DNA from: an uncultured Christensenella sp.
GTDB taxonomy: Bacteria; Bacillota; Clostridia; Christensenellales; Borkfalkiaceae
Length of the DNA: 64,000 nucleotides
Direction of reading: 5' to 3'
NCBI GenBank assembly: GCA_910579705.1
Contig: CAJTUI010000003.1
Location: 62,001 to 126,000, forward strand
In this document: one piece after another, positions 22,184 through 30,460 of the stretch
How the letters are laid out: each line of letters starts with the position of its first letter
Numbering within the stretch: position 1 is the first letter of the stretch
Program-made: the position numbers and the translations under genes
The notes under the pieces: generated by a model
Told to the model about the DNA's origin: nothing
The model's database searches: none
Seen by the model: only the letters and a program-made list of their open reading frames with translations

Positions 22184-25180
22184 TTATTTATGGTCGTTCC
22201 AGTAACAGCAGTCTTTATACTTTTTACCGCTGCCGCAGGGACAGGGGTCGTTCCTGCCAACCTTGGAATTTTTGGACGCGACCTGAGGCTGAGCCTTGCC
22301 GCCGATGTTCGCCATCAAATCCGTGGGGGACTTGGGCGCGTCGCCTATAACGGGCGCGCTTGCCGCGGGCGCCGCGCTCTCAACGGGTGCGGGAGAGGCG
22401 CCGCTTTCGGGCTGCTCGGCCGCGCGCTGCTCGGCAACCTGCTTGGCGCGTTCCGCAACGGACGCGTTCATAGGCGCAACGCGCTGTATGGGCGCGGGCC
22501 TGCCCTGCTGTACGCGGACTATTCTGCCTTTCAAAAGTCTGGAAATGGTAACCGTCCTGATACGGTCAATCATTTCGTCAAACATCTGGAAACCTTCCTG
22601 CTTATACGCGATTACGGGGTCCTGCTGTGCGTAACCGCGCAGGCCGATACCCTTCCTCAGCTGGTCCATAGCGTCGATATGGTCGATCCAGTTCCTGTCC
22701 ACGCCGCGAAGAAGTTCGTTGCGCTCGATCTGGTAATAATCTACCTGCCCGTTGGTTTCTATCCTGATATTTTCTATCTTCTGCTCGTATGCCTTGATAA
22801 CTTCCTTGGAAATTTTATCGATAGCGTATTCGTAATCCCACTTTTCAAGCATCTCGCGAGTGATTACGAACGTGCACTCGTCGGGATAAACGCGCTGTGC
22901 GAGCGCCTCGTTCAAAGCGTTCTCGTCCCACTTTTCGGGCATAGCGTCCGTATTTACCGTTTCGCCCACGACCTTTGCGACATAGTCGGGAATAAATTTA
23001 AGCATCTGGTCGTGAACGTTCTCGCCTTTGAGAACTTTAAGACGCTCGGCGTAAATGGTCTTACGCTGTTCGTTCATAACCTCGTCGTATTGAAGGGTAT
23101 GCTTTCTTATGCCGAAGTTCCTGCCCTCGATAGCCCTCTGCGCGTTCTCGATACTGCGCGAAAGCATTTTCGACTGCAAGCACTGGTCCTCTTCGATTTT
23201 GAAAATATTGTAAAGGCGTTTCATACTCTCGCCGCCGAAACGCTTTGCGAGGTCGTCTTCGAGCGAAATGAAGAAAATCGAATCGCCCTTGTCGCCCTGT
23301 CGTCCGCTTCGTCCGCGCAACTGGTTGTCGATACGGCGCGACTCGTGCCGTTCCGTGCCCAGTATGCAAAGACCGCCCGCGGCCACGACCTGCTCCTTCT
23401 CCGCGTCCGTTTCCGCCTTGAATTTTGCGTAAAGCTCGGCATACCTCTGCCTTGCCGCCTGCTCTTCCTCGGTAAACTCTCTGTCGGCATACGAAATAGC
23501 CGTTTCAATCATCTCGTGCTCGAACCCTTCTTCGCGCATACGTTTCTTGGACAGATACTCGGGGTTGCCGCCGAGCAGAATATCCGTTCCACGTCCCGCC
23601 ATATTGGTCGCGATAGTAACCGCACCGAACCTGCCCGCCTGAGCGACAATCTCGGCCTCGCGCTCGTGGTTCTTAGCATTGAGGATATTATGCTTGACGC
23701 CGTTCCTGCGCAAAAGCCTTGAAATCTCCTCCGACTTGTCGACGGTGACCGTACCTATAAGAATAGGCTGTCCCTTCGCGTGCCTCTCTACAACCTCGTT
23801 GACGATAGCCTTCTTCTTGCCCTCGACGGTGGAATAAATCATATCCGCATAATCCACGCGCATAACGGGGCGGTTGGTGGGTATCTCGACAACGTCCAGA
23901 GAGTAAATAGTCCTGAACTCGTCCTCTTCGGTCTTCGCCGTTCCCGTCATACCCGACAGCTTGTTGTAAAGCCTGAAATAGTTCTGGAACGTAACGGTGG
24001 CGTGCGTCTTGTTTTCGTCCTTGACCTTGACCTTTTCCTTGGCCTCGATGGCCTGATGCAGTCCGTCCGAATACCTTCTGCCGTTGAGCACACGGCCCGT
24101 GAACTCGTCGACGATAAGAATTTCGCCGTCGTCCGAAACGATATAGTCCTCGTCGCGCTTAAACAGTTCGTGCGCTTTGAGCGCCTGCTGTATATGGTGG
24201 TTTAAATCCGCGTTCTCTATATCGCCGAGGTTGGGGATATTGAAGAACCTTTCGGCCTTCTCCGCGCCCTTTTCGGTTATGGTAACCGACTTGTCCTTGC
24301 GGTCGATAATATAGTCCCAGTTCTCCATTTCGCGGAGAATCGCGGCAAGCTTTTCCTGCGCCGCCTTTTCGTCCTCGCTGTACTCCTTCTTCTTTTTGGA
24401 CGGGGTCTTTTTCTCCGCGTCCTTCTTGTCGTCGTCAAACCCGCCCGACAGCGTGCGGACGAACTTGTCCACGTCCTCGTACATCTTAGAGCTTTCGCCG
24501 CCCTTACCCGAAATGATAAGCGGCGTACGCGCCTCGTCTATGAGAATGGAGTCAACCTCGTCGATAATACAGTAGTTGAGCTCCCTCTGCACCATTGAAG
24601 GTATGGAGGTTTTGAGGTTGTCGCGCAGGTAGTCGAAACCCAGCTCGTTATTGGTTGCGTAAATAATATCGCAGGCGTACGCCTTTTTCTTAACGTCGTC
24701 GTCCATACCGGGCACGACGACGCCGACTGTGAGGCCCATAAACTTATGCACTTTACCCATCCACTCCGCGTCGCGCTTTGCGAGGTAGTCGTTGACGGTG
24801 ACGATGTGCACGCCCTTGCCCGACAGCGCGTTGAGATACGCGGGCAGTGTGGAAACGAGCGTTTTACCTTCACCCGTTTTCATTTCGGCGATACGGCCCT
24901 GATGCAGGCATATGCCGCCGACTATCTGGACGTGGAAATGTTTCATTTTAAGCACGCGCCAGCTCGCCTCCCTGAGCGCGGCGAACGCGTCGAAAAGAAT
25001 ATCGTCGAGCGTTTCGCCCTTTGCGAGCCTGTCCTTTAAAATCGCGGTCTGGCCCTTCAACTCTTCGTCGCTCATAGCGGCGTACTTAGGTTCCAGCGCC
25101 TCGACCTGGAGGGCGAGTTTGTTAAGTTTTTTAAGGCTCCTTCTGGAATCGGAACCGAGGATATATTTTACAAGTCCCAT
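22184..25180 (-). CDS. secA: Preprotein translocase ATPase SecA
   Basis: 998 residues. Nucleotide-binding domain 1 has GEGKTLVSTLPAYLNAL and VDSILIDEARTPLI, NBD2 has TNMAGRGTDILLGGNP and QLRGRSGRQGD, and the C-terminus ends with the zinc-binding DPCPCGSGKKYKDCC. An acidic and lysine-rich insert (around residues 245-285, KKTPSKKKKEYSEDEK) lengthens NBD1 or the cross-linking region compared with B. subtilis SecA (841 residues), and an Ala/Pro-rich linker precedes the zinc finger. It drives export through SecYEG. First gene of the long minus-strand operon. Confidence 0.97.
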   Translation of the reverse strand: MGLVKYILGSDSRRSLKKLNKLALQVEALEPKYAAMSDEELKGQTAILKDRLAKGETLDDILFDAFAALREASWRVLKMKHFHVQIVGGICLHQGRIAEMKTGEGKTLVSTLPAYLNALSGKGVHIVTVNDYLAKRDAEWMGKVHKFMGLTVGVVVPGMDDDVKKKAYACDIIYATNNELGFDYLRDNLKTSIPSMVQRELNYCIIDEVDSILIDEARTPLIISGKGGESSKMYEDVDKFVRTLSGGFDDDKKDAEKKTPSKKKKEYSEDEKAAQEKLAAILREMENWDYIIDRKDKSVTITEKGAEKAERFFNIPNLGDIENADLNHHIQQALKAHELFKRDEDYIVSDDGEILIVDEFTGRVLNGRRYSDGLHQAIEAKEKVKVKDENKTHATVTFQNYFRLYNKLSGMTGTAKTEEDEFRTIYSLDVVEIPTNRPVMRVDYADMIYSTVEGKKKAIVNEVVERHAKGQPILIGTVTVDKSEEISRLLRRNGVKHNILNAKNHEREAEIVAQAGRFGAVTIATNMAGRGTDILLGGNPEYLSKKRMREEGFEHEMIETAISYADREFTEEEQAARQRYAELYAKFKAETDAEKEQVVAAGGLCILGTERHESRRIDNQLRGRSGRQGDKGDSIFFISLEDDLAKRFGGESMKRLYNIFKIEEDQCLQSKMLSRSIENAQRAIEGRNFGIRKHTLQYDEVMNEQRKTIYAERLKVLKGENVHDQMLKFIPDYVAKVVGETVNTDAMPEKWDENALNEALAQRVYPDECTFVITREMLEKWDYEYAIDKISKEVIKAYEQKIENIRIETNGQVDYYQIERNELLRGVDRNWIDHIDAMDQLRKGIGLRGYAQQDPVIAYKQEGFQMFDEMIDRIRTVTISRLLKGRIVRVQQGRPAPIQRVAPMNASVAERAKQVAEQRAAEQPESGASPAPVESAAPAASAPVIGDAPKSPTDLMANIGGKAQPQVASKNSKVGRNDPCPCGSGKKYKDCCYWNDHK

Positions 25181-25296
25181 AAGACAACTCCGTTTGCGGC
25201 TTTTGCGTTATTGACGAAAACCGTATTTTTTATATTTCGGCGGTAAAAGCCCGCCGCTTTTAGCTATAATTATTCATTTTAGAATAATCTCTATCA

Positions 25297-25325
25297 ATTG
25301 TACTATATTTTGTCGGATATGTAAA
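25297..25325 (-). promoter_or_regulatory. Promoter of the secA operon
   Basis: Minus strand TTTACA (25325-25320), 17-nt spacer, TACAAT (25302-25297); the leader is about 110 nt and shows no element I recognise. Confidence 0.75.
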
Positions 25326-25369
25326 ATTGTTTTTTTAAAAAAATTGAAATTTTTTGGTAAATAAATACA

Positions 25370-25395
25370 AAACCGCGCAAAACTTTGCGCGGTTT
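25370..25395. terminator. Hairpin between the PH-domain operon and secA
   Basis: AAACCGCGCAAA, AC, TTTGCGCGGTTT, perfect 12-bp arms; first of two adjacent hairpins. Confidence 0.7.
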
Positions 25396-25405
25396 CCTTA
25401 AAATG

Positions 25406-25438
25406 CGACAGGCCGCCGTTTGGAACGGCGGCCTGTCG
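25406..25438 (-). terminator. Strong hairpin after the PH-domain operon
   Basis: CGACAGGCCGCCGTT, TGG, AACGGCGGCCTGTCG, perfect 15-bp arms, 14 nt past the stop of the gene at 25452. Confidence 0.75.
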
Positions 25439-25451
25439 GTATCCGGTTGTG

Positions 25452-26033
25452 TTACGCGGCAGTATCCTGAATGCGGAAATAGAACTCGTTTTTGACTTTT
25501 ATCGGCGAAGTTACGCTTTTGACGGTAAGCACGCCGCGGCCCGTGTGAACGGTTATGTTTCCGTAACCGAAAATCTTGCCCCAGAGCGACTGCTCCGCAA
25601 ACACGTTTTTAACGCCCTCCCACTCGCTTTCGAGATACTCGCCCTTGGACGACAGAAGAATGCGCTCGTCGGTTGCGATAAGCCCGTAACCGAAATGCAG
25701 CCTTGTCTTTACGCACGCCCATATAAACCAGCACAAAAACAGCAGACCGACCATACAGCCGAGTATTATCTTGACAAACTTAGGCAGCCCGAAAACCGCC
25801 GTCATATTCGCGACGAGGTCGGTAAAATTTATATCCTCCACACCCAGCATTTCCGCAACGTCCTGCAACTTCTGCACGTCCGAATAAATGCCGTACAGCA
25901 CGGGTATGCACACCGTAACGAAAAACAGCAGCAGTATAAAAGGAAATAACAACCAGTCCATAATTATGGCCGCCTTGCTTATTTTGGCCTCGATAATTAT
26001 GTGTTCGTCGATCTTTACCCTCTCCCTCAGCAT
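25452..26033 (-). CDS. Membrane protein with bacterial PH domain (second of pair)
   Basis: 193 residues. Two strongly hydrophobic segments (about 23-47, MDWLLFPFILLLFFVTVCIP, and about 88-110, KIILGCMVGLLFLCWFIWAC) flank an extracellular or loop region of 40 residues. The C-terminal 75 residues form a bPH2-like beta domain: YGLIATDERILLSSKGEYLE, GVKNVFAEQSLWGKIFGYGN, ITVHTGRGVLTVKSV. Such domains occur in YdbS/YdbT-type membrane proteins of unclear function. The gene starts two bases after the stop of its partner, so the pair are made together. Confidence 0.85.
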   Translation of the reverse strand: MLRERVKIDEHIIIEAKISKAAIIMDWLLFPFILLLFFVTVCIPVLYGIYSDVQKLQDVAEMLGVEDINFTDLVANMTAVFGLPKFVKIILGCMVGLLFLCWFIWACVKTRLHFGYGLIATDERILLSSKGEYLESEWEGVKNVFAEQSLWGKIFGYGNITVHTGRGVLTVKSVTSPIKVKNEFYFRIQDTAA

Positions 26034-26035
26034 AA

Positions 26036-26509
26036 TTATTTGTTGATTGCCGACGCCATAGCCTGTGCCATCTGGTTCGCCTGCTGGGTAAGACGGTCTT
26101 CCTCGAACTGGTCTATCTGCGCCATAAGTATACCCTTGAACGATTCGGGATTTTTAATCGCGCCGAATTTGTATTCGCCAGCCGCCGTGTTTATCGCAAC
26201 TACGCCGAAATTAAAAATCTTGCCCGAAAGCTTCTGCGTAACGCTTACGTTCTGAACCTTGTTGAGCGCCGCGTCCATAGACTGGGTATTAACAACGCCC
26301 GTTTTCCCGATTACTCGCTTGCTGGTTACAGCCAGCTCAACGTGGTTGAACTGTATCGTCGCGATTATCGCCTTTATCGTAGGAATAAACAAAAGCCAGC
26401 AAAGCAATATTCCTTTAAGCCAGGCGCTTAAAAGAAACAGCGCGTTTCTGTCCGCTTTCTTTACGATAACTTCGTTTTTACCCAGATTGTTTTCTACATA
26501 CCTTCCCAT
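26036..26509 (-). CDS. Membrane protein with bacterial PH domain (first of pair)
   Basis: 157 residues. One hydrophobic hairpin near 26-52 (LFLLSAWLKGILLCWLLFIP, then TIKAIIATIQF), followed by a bPH2 domain: LAVTSKRVIGKTGVVNTQ, ALNKVQNVSVTQKLSGKI, FNFGVVAINTAAGEYKFGAI. A glutamine-rich amphipathic helix closes the protein. AGGAG lies before the ATG. Its promoter holds a palindrome that the divergent XRE regulator probably binds. Confidence 0.85.
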   Translation of the reverse strand: MGRYVENNLGKNEVIVKKADRNALFLLSAWLKGILLCWLLFIPTIKAIIATIQFNHVELAVTSKRVIGKTGVVNTQSMDAALNKVQNVSVTQKLSGKIFNFGVVAINTAAGEYKFGAIKNPESFKGILMAQIDQFEEDRLTQQANQMAQAMASAINK

Positions 26510-26554
26510 ATTGTTCTCCTGTTTTTTTTGTCGAATATTGCATTCGCGTATATT

Positions 26555-26583
26555 ATCTTAACCTGTTTCAGGTTAAATGTCAA
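26555..26583 (-). promoter_or_regulatory. Promoter of the PH-domain pair with internal operator
   Basis: Minus strand TTGACA (26583-26578), 17-nt spacer, TAAGAT (26560-26555). The perfect palindrome TTAACCTG-TTT-CAGGTTAA (26558-26576) fills the spacer and touches the -10, an arrangement that would block polymerase when occupied. Confidence 0.75.
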
Positions 26584-26637
26584 CTAAATTCCCCATAAAA
26601 TTTATACTCAATTAAAAACTTTACAGGAAAAAGCAAT

Positions 26638-26862
26638 ATGTACAGAAAAATACGTGAACTGCGCGAAGACAACGATATGAACCAGACGCAGGTGGCAAGA
26701 ATGCTTGGAATGTCGCAAACGGGATATTCCAAATACGAAACGGGGGAGAACGACGTTCCCACCGACATACTTATAAAACTTGCGAGATTTTACAACACAA
26801 GCATAGACTATCTGCTGGGCGAAACGGATATTCCCGACAGATATCCGCCCTCCGACAAATAA
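26638..26862 (+). CDS. XRE family transcriptional regulator
   Basis: 74 residues, one lambda-repressor-like HTH: IRELREDNDMNQTQVARMLG, MSQTGYSKYETGENDVPTDI, LIKLARFYNTSIDYLLGETD. No sensing domain. AGGAAAA precedes the ATG. It is divergent from the PH-domain pair, and the 8-bp palindrome in that promoter is the probable binding site, making a simple repressor-target unit. Confidence 0.9.
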   Translation: MYRKIRELREDNDMNQTQVARMLGMSQTGYSKYETGENDVPTDILIKLARFYNTSIDYLLGETDIPDRYPPSDK

Positions 26863-26874
26863 AGTTATAAAATA

Positions 26875-26902
26875 AGGCGCGGCCGCAAATGCGGTCGCGC
26901 CT
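26875..26902. terminator. Bidirectional terminator between XRE gene and adenine deaminase
   Basis: AGGCGCGGCCGC, loop AAAT, GCGGTCGCGCCT; 12-bp arms with one G-U type position. Confidence 0.85.
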
Positions 26903-26917
26903 AACGATAAAACTTAT

Positions 26918-28630
26918 TTACGCCTCTATATCCGTAAAGGCGAATTTTCCCACGTCGAAGAGGCCCTTGTCGACTATTTTGAGCTTGGGTATTACCGCAA
27001 GCGACAGGAACGCGAGCGACATAAACGCCTCGTACTCGCGCTTGACGCCGAGCGCGTGCGCCCGTTCAATGAGCGCGCGGGAGTCGCGCTGTAAGCTTTC
27101 CGCGTCGCGCGAGGACATAAGCCCGCCGATATCGAGCGTGAGCGAATGTATCTCGCCCTTTGCGCTGTCCACAAGCACCATACCGCCGCCTATCTCCCTG
27201 AGCCTGTTTGCCGCGTCCGCCATAGCCTTATTGTCGTCGCCGAGCAGAATTATATTGTGCGAGTCGTGCGCGATAGTTATGCCGAGCGCGCCGCCTTTCA
27301 GTCCGTAGCCCTTGAAGAGCGCCTTGCCGATATTGCCCGTCATCTTATGCCTTTCGACGACGGCGAGTTTGAGAAGGTCTGTCCCCTTGACTACCACGTC
27401 GCCGTTTTCGTGCCTTACGTCCACAATCTCGCAGCCCGTAACGACCCCGCCCGGCTCTATCGTCATAGCCTTGGCCCTGTCGCTGTTGATTTTCAAAACG
27501 AAATCGTCCGCGGCAAGCGTTTTCACGTGCACGGTGTTTAAAACGTTTTCGGGCAGGTAGCGTTTGGAAGTATCGAAAAGCGGCTTGCCCTTTTCGGCGA
27601 CGAGCTTGCCGTCTTTAATAACGTACTGCGCGTTGAAGTTTTTAAGGTTGTCCACCGCGACGAGGTCGGCAAGCCAGAACGGCGCGATACCGCCGCGGAA
27701 TTTAAGGCCGTAGCACTCCGCCGCGTTCAAAGTCGCGCAGGTCACCGCGCGCACGGGGTCGATCCCGTCCGCGACAAGGCGGCGCAGCGCGTCGTCCAGA
27801 TGACCCTTTTCTTTGAGGTCTGCGGCGTGCCTGTCGTCCGTGCAGAGAATGAAACGGCGCATATTTTCCGCCGTCATCATCTTCGCGTTGGACAGGTTCT
27901 GCGTGGACGAGCCGTGGCGGATATGCACGTACATACCCTTTGAAATTTTCTCCTCTATCTCTTCGGGAGTTACGCACTCGTGGTCGGTGGTTATGCCGCC
28001 GCAGAGATACGCGTTTAAATCGTTGCCGTAAACTGCGGGCGCGTGACCGTCTATCACCTTACCCGCGGCGTGCGCGGCTTCCAGCTTTCTGATAACGTCG
28101 TTGTCGCAGAATAACACGCCCGGATAGTTCATAAACTCGCCGAGGCCGAAGATGTAGTCCTTTACTATGTTTTCCTCCACGTCCTTGCCGCCGAGCACCG
28201 CGCCGCTTGTTTCGAACGGCGTTGCGGGCACGCAGGACGGCAACTGGATTTTAACGTCCAGCGGAACGCTTTCCGAGGCTTTGGCTATGTACTCGCAGCC
28301 TGCCATACCGCATACGTTGGTTATCTCGTGCGGGTCGGCGATTATCGTCGTCGTTCCGCGCGGGACTATGAGCGACGCGAACTCCTCTGGCGAGAGCTGC
28401 GAGGACTCGATATGGACGTGGCCGTCGATATAGCCGGGCACAACGGTAAGCGCGGAGCAGTCAAGCTCCTTCACGCCGTCGTATTCGCCGACGCCGACTA
28501 TTTTTTCGCCGACGACCGCTATGTCGCCCCTCTTTACTTTACCCGTAAACACGTCGACGTAGGCGGCGTTTTTTAAAACGAGGTCGGCCTTGGTTTCGCG
28601 CCTTGCCGCCCGTATGTATTTTTCAAGCAT
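26918..28630 (-). CDS. ade: Adenine deaminase
   Basis: 570 residues, the length usual for bacterial Ade. Metal ligands in GYIDGHVHIESS and in IDGHAPAVYG and CVTPEEIEE regions are present, together with ADPHEITNVCG. The C-terminal domain has TIAHDSHNIILLGDDNKAM. It converts adenine to hypoxanthine and ammonia in purine salvage or catabolism. GAGAGGTG lies before the ATG. The purine permease gene just upstream on the same strand fits uptake followed by deamination. Confidence 0.95.
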   Translation of the reverse strand: MLEKYIRAARRETKADLVLKNAAYVDVFTGKVKRGDIAVVGEKIVGVGEYDGVKELDCSALTVVPGYIDGHVHIESSQLSPEEFASLIVPRGTTTIIADPHEITNVCGMAGCEYIAKASESVPLDVKIQLPSCVPATPFETSGAVLGGKDVEENIVKDYIFGLGEFMNYPGVLFCDNDVIRKLEAAHAAGKVIDGHAPAVYGNDLNAYLCGGITTDHECVTPEEIEEKISKGMYVHIRHGSSTQNLSNAKMMTAENMRRFILCTDDRHAADLKEKGHLDDALRRLVADGIDPVRAVTCATLNAAECYGLKFRGGIAPFWLADLVAVDNLKNFNAQYVIKDGKLVAEKGKPLFDTSKRYLPENVLNTVHVKTLAADDFVLKINSDRAKAMTIEPGGVVTGCEIVDVRHENGDVVVKGTDLLKLAVVERHKMTGNIGKALFKGYGLKGGALGITIAHDSHNIILLGDDNKAMADAANRLREIGGGMVLVDSAKGEIHSLTLDIGGLMSSRDAESLQRDSRALIERAHALGVKREYEAFMSLAFLSLAVIPKLKIVDKGLFDVGKFAFTDIEA

Positions 28631-28671
28631 ATTTCACCTCTCGTAATTTGTCTTAAATTCATTGTAACATA

Positions 28672-28699
28672 AAGCCGCCGCTTTTTCAAGCGGCGGCTT
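28672..28699 (-). terminator. Hairpin between permease and adenine deaminase
   Basis: AAGCCGCCGCTT, loop TTTC, AAGCGGCGGCTT. Probably terminates the permease gene, or attenuates read-through into ade. Confidence 0.75.
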
Positions 28700-28713
28700 A
28701 AATATTTTTTAAA

Positions 28714-30279
28714 TCAGTGGGTAAGAATGAAGGTTGCGAGGAAGAACGCCGCGATTATCCAGGTGACAATGCTGACGGTCTTGATCTTGCCCGTGCATAC
28801 TCTTACGATTACGCTGGAAATGATACCGATACCGATACCGTAGGAAATTTCGTAACCGAACGCCATAATTGCAACGGTGAGGAATGCGGGCAACGCCTTT
28901 GCGGGGTCGGTCCACTCGATTTTGGTAACGGAGCTCATCATAAGCACGCCGACCCAGACAAGCGCCGTAGCCGTAGCCGCGGAAGGGATTAACCTTGCGA
29001 TAGGGCTGAGGAACATTGCGATAAGGAAACACAGACCTACGACGAGAGCGGTGAAACCCGTTTTACCGCCTGCCGCAACGCCCGCGGAGGATTCTACGAA
29101 CGTGGTTACGGTGGAAGTGCCCGCCATTGCGCCCGCGCAGGTTGCGATAGCGTCGGAAAGCATACACTTGTTCATATTGAGGGGGTTGCCGTCCTTATCG
29201 AGGAGGCCGCCCTTTTCGCACGCGCCGTAGAGCGTGCCGAGCGTATCGAACATATCGAGCATACACAGCGAAAGCGCGGTCGTCACAAGCAGGAGGACGA
29301 GCTGGCCCGCCGAGTTGTTGGCGAGGTATCCCGAGAAATCAAAGCCCTCGTAGAACACTTTACCCGCGGACTGTACGCCCCAGTCGGAGAACGCCGTAAA
29401 AGGATTGTCGAACACAATCGAGTTGAAGATTGCTTTGCAGCCCTCGCTGCCGCAGGCGTAGCCTATGCCTGCAAGAACGTAGTACAGCGCGGTGGAACCG
29501 AGAATGCCCCAGAGGATTGCGCCCTTTATGTTTCTCTTTGCAAGAACGGCGATTGCGATTACGCCGAGGATTACCGTCAGCGCGGGCAACATACCCCTGA
29601 AACCGCCTGCAACCGCGTCGAAATAAACGAACTTGTTGAGGCCGAGAACGTTGAACGAAACAATGTCGGTAAGCGTAGCGTCGTCGTTGACGATAAAGCC
29701 CGCGTTCTGGAAACCGATGTAAGCTATGAAAAGGCCGAGGCCGACGTTAATGGCTTTGCGCACCTCTTCGGGGATTGCGTTGAAGATTTGTTTTCTCAGA
29801 CCCGTTGCGGTGAGGATAACGAAAATTATACCGTCAAGCAGAGTAAACACCATTGCGTTTGCGTAAGTAAGCCCGGCGCCGTTTAAAACCAGCGTATAGA
29901 CGACGAACGCGTTCACGCCCATACCCGAGGCCTGCGCCAGAGGCATTCTCGCAAAGAACGCCATAAGCAACGTGCCGACTATCGCGCCGATTGCCGTTGC
30001 GATATAGGACGCGCCGAAAGAAACACCGGGTATCAACGAGAAGAACGACGGGTTGACTATAAGTATGTAAACCATCGTCATAAACGTCGTCAGACCCGCG
30101 ATAATTTCGGTCTTGTAATTCGACTTAGCTTTCGTTATGCCGAAGTACTTGTCCACTTTCCCGAAAAAACCTTTGTAGGGGCTCTGCTGTTCCGCAACCG
30201 CCGCGCCGTCGTCCGTAACTTCCTGTACGGGCTCGGTAACGGGTTCGGAAACTTGCTCTTCTTTTGTTTCTTCACTCAT
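28714..30279 (-). CDS. NCS2 family adenine/hypoxanthine/guanine permease (AzgA type)
   Basis: 521 residues from the ATG that has GGAGGT seven bases upstream; an in-frame ATG 15 bases earlier would swallow that site. An acidic N-terminal tail of about 45 residues precedes the AzgA-like core beginning FGKVDKYFGITKAKSNYKTE, with IIAGLTTFMTMVYILIVNP, GMGVNAFVVYTLVL, and SSAGVAAGGKTGFTALVVG. About 12-14 membrane segments. It imports purine bases by proton symport; the neighbouring ade argues for adenine. The tail is longer than in characterised members. Confidence 0.92.
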   Translation of the reverse strand: MSEETKEEQVSEPVTEPVQEVTDDGAAVAEQQSPYKGFFGKVDKYFGITKAKSNYKTEIIAGLTTFMTMVYILIVNPSFFSLIPGVSFGASYIATAIGAIVGTLLMAFFARMPLAQASGMGVNAFVVYTLVLNGAGLTYANAMVFTLLDGIIFVILTATGLRKQIFNAIPEEVRKAINVGLGLFIAYIGFQNAGFIVNDDATLTDIVSFNVLGLNKFVYFDAVAGGFRGMLPALTVILGVIAIAVLAKRNIKGAILWGILGSTALYYVLAGIGYACGSEGCKAIFNSIVFDNPFTAFSDWGVQSAGKVFYEGFDFSGYLANNSAGQLVLLLVTTALSLCMLDMFDTLGTLYGACEKGGLLDKDGNPLNMNKCMLSDAIATCAGAMAGTSTVTTFVESSAGVAAGGKTGFTALVVGLCFLIAMFLSPIARLIPSAATATALVWVGVLMMSSVTKIEWTDPAKALPAFLTVAIMAFGYEISYGIGIGIISSVIVRVCTGKIKTVSIVTWIIAAFFLATFILTH

Positions 30280-30317
30280 TAAAGTGACCTCCATAAAAAT
30301 TTTCTGTTAAGCGAAAC

Positions 30318-30340
30318 CGTTTGCTTTGGAAAAGCAAACG
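30318..30340 (-). promoter_or_regulatory. Leader hairpins of the purine permease mRNA
   Basis: CGTTTGCTTT, GGA, AAAGCAAACG: perfect 10-bp stem about 25 nt before the ribosome binding site, directly preceded in the mRNA by a CCCCCGCGGGGG palindrome. I looked for the purine riboswitch core and did not find it. Confidence 0.5.
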
Positions 30341-30371
30341 ACCCCCGCGGGGGTTTTCACTTGTTTTTCAC

Positions 30372-30401
30372 ATTGTATCACACAATATAAAAAATCGGCA
30401 A
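30372..30401 (-). promoter_or_regulatory. Promoter of the purine permease
   Basis: Minus strand TTGCCG (30401-30396), 18-nt spacer, TACAAT (30377-30372). The -35 lies inside the preceding terminator. Confidence 0.6.
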
Positions 30402-30428
30402 ACGTTTGAAAGGCGTTTGTCGATTTTT
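30391..30428 (-). terminator. Terminator of the arsR-cadA operon
   Basis: Minus strand AAAATCGACAAACG, 9-nt loop, CGTTTGCCGATTTT then TT; one mismatch in 14 bp. Confidence 0.8.
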
Positions 30429-30460
30429 GTCAAATTTTTTTTATGCGGCAAGGCAGCGGC

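Noticed and set aside
22190..23722. 510-codon plus-strand open frame opposite secA
   Set aside because: secA is unambiguous on the minus strand; GC-rich third positions leave long antisense frames. No start context and no recognisable protein.
30295..30460. Purine riboswitch
   Set aside because: The conserved core sequences of the guanine/adenine riboswitch are not present in the leader.
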